A stretch of 5,190 nt of DNA from Nitrospiraceae bacterium (GTDB lineage: Bacteria; Nitrospirota; Thermodesulfovibrionia; Thermodesulfovibrionales; UBA9159), in the NCBI GenBank assembly GCA_003453735.1, contig DMNE01000435.1:785-5974 (forward strand), read 5' to 3'. Each line of letters opens with the position of its first letter. Position 1 is the first letter of the stretch. The notes beneath the pieces were generated by a model that saw only the letters and a list, made by a program, of their open reading frames with translations, had not been told where the DNA came from and searched no databases. Below, piece by piece: positions 4,537 to 5,190 of this stretch. Position numbers and translations under genes: made by a program.

Positions 4537-5190
4537 ATGTCGCGACGAGCTATGCAGGTAACCCTAAGTGAAACGGATCGGCAGGAGTTGAAACGTTGGG
4601 AGAGCGCCCATCGAACGCCGCAACAGGTCGCACAGCGCTGTCGTATAATCTTAGCGGCGGCGAAGGGTGGACAAGACAAAGATATCGCCGGGAGCATGCA
4701 GATCAACTATAAGACCGTGGCATTGTGGCGGCAGCGTTTCTGTAGTGAAGGACCGGACTGCCTTTGGGAAGTGGCCATAGGTCGCGGACGCAAACCACAG
4801 TTGACGTCGGAGAAGATTGAGAAAGTTATTCATGCCACCTTGCAAACCCGGCCTACTGGCGCCACCCATTGGAGTTGCCGGACAATGGCTGAGAAGCAGG
4901 GCGTAAGCAAGGCAACAATCAATCGGATATGGCAAAGTCATGGACTACAGCCGCATAGAATCAAGCAGTTCAAGTTGTCGCGCGATCCGAAGTTCTTGGA
5001 GAAACTCACCGACGTGGTGGGTCTCTATCTCAACCCTCCGGAGAAGGCACTGGTGCTCTGCGTGGAGGAGAAAAGTCAGATTCAGGCATTGGATCGCACA
5101 CAGCCAGGCCTGCCTTTGAAAAAAGGCCGCTGTGGAACTGTCACGCATGACTACAAGCGTAATGGTACCACGTGCCTGTTCGCGGCGTTG
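4537..5190 (+). CDS. IS630-family transposase, 3' partial
   Basis: A frame open to the right edge encodes at least 218 residues. The N-terminal part holds helix-turn-helix regions for binding the IS ends (QQVAQRCRIILAAAKGGQDK then DIAGSMQINYKTVALWRQRF), a GRGRKPQLT linker and a second one (WSCRTMAEKQGVSKATINRI). The start of the DDE catalytic domain follows: NPPEKALVLCVEEKSQIQAL, DRTQPGLPL and THDYKRNGTTCLFAAL. This is the standard IS630 order and spacing. The family reads V-D-E-K at the first catalytic Asp; here codon 5065-5067 is GAG, giving Glu177. The later catalytic residues lie beyond the window. ATG 4537 gives MSRRAMQVTLSETDRQELKR, the usual family start, but has no clear Shine-Dalgarno. 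ATG 4552 is the alternative. Active or not, the frame is intact as far as it can be seen. Confidence 0.93.
   Translation, partial: MSRRAMQVTLSETDRQELKRWESAHRTPQQVAQRCRIILAAAKGGQDKDIAGSMQINYKTVALWRQRFCSEGPDCLWEVAIGRGRKPQLTSEKIEKVIHATLQTRPTGATHWSCRTMAEKQGVSKATINRIWQSHGLQPHRIKQFKLSRDPKFLEKLTDVVGLYLNPPEKALVLCVEEKSQIQALDRTQPGLPLKKGRCGTVTHDYKRNGTTCLFAAL

Larger units (their letters stand above)
4464..5190 (+). mobile_element. IS630-family insertion sequence, left part
   Basis: The element is identified by its transposase. The left edge is placed provisionally at a perfect dyad, TTACACTA-(7 nt)-TAGTGTAA (4464-4486), about 50 bp before the transposase start, where a terminal or subterminal repeat would be expected. 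IS630-type elements target TA dinucleotides, and several TA occur here, so the exact edge cannot be fixed. The right end lies outside the window. Confidence 0.6.

Overview
The window (5,190 bp, moderate GC) looks like chromosomal DNA of a bacterium from the Geobacter/Desulfuromonadota or Nitrospirota sphere. The reasons are the style of the hybrid histidine kinase, a GEMM-I riboswitch that most resembles the Geobacter GEMM-Ib type, a stand-alone GYD-domain protein and an IS630-type insertion sequence. The taxonomy is inference. The window is gene-poor: more than a third is non-coding or decayed, as expected of an accessory region.

Layout. (1) 2-769, + strand: the 3' end of a histidine kinase with a C-terminal receiver domain. 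(2) 770-1363: a gap of about 600 bp without a credible gene, holding nested inverted repeats (992-1073) and two dyads (1291-1327). (3) 1364-1803: a consensus sigma70 promoter, then a GEMM-I (c-di-GMP/cGAMP) riboswitch whose 3' strand is shared with an intrinsic terminator, then a broken fragment resembling the start of a bactofilin, then a 37-residue Cys-rich mini-ORF. (4) 1800-2501: a Crp/Fnr-family regulator whose ATG overlaps the stop of the mini-ORF. (5) 2728-2835: a 35-residue membrane peptide with a very strong Shine-Dalgarno sequence. (6) 2985-3446: a secreted or periplasmic protein of unknown function. (7) 3447-3984: a gap with no convincing gene. (8) 3985-4311, - strand: a GYD-domain protein. 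(9) 4464 to the right edge: the left part of an IS630-family element, whose transposase runs off the window and carries Glu where the first catalytic Asp is expected.

How it may work together. The best-supported story is the centre: a cyclic-dinucleotide riboswitch placed to control transcription by antitermination into a transcript whose main intact product is a Crp/Fnr regulator. A second-messenger signal would thus set the level of a transcription factor. Two details temper this. The aptamer departs from the family consensus at the conserved GCAAAGC segment, and the first reading frame after the terminator looks decayed. The switch may therefore be altered, or it may be a relic now serving the downstream genes. 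The membrane peptide and the secreted protein have no recognised function.
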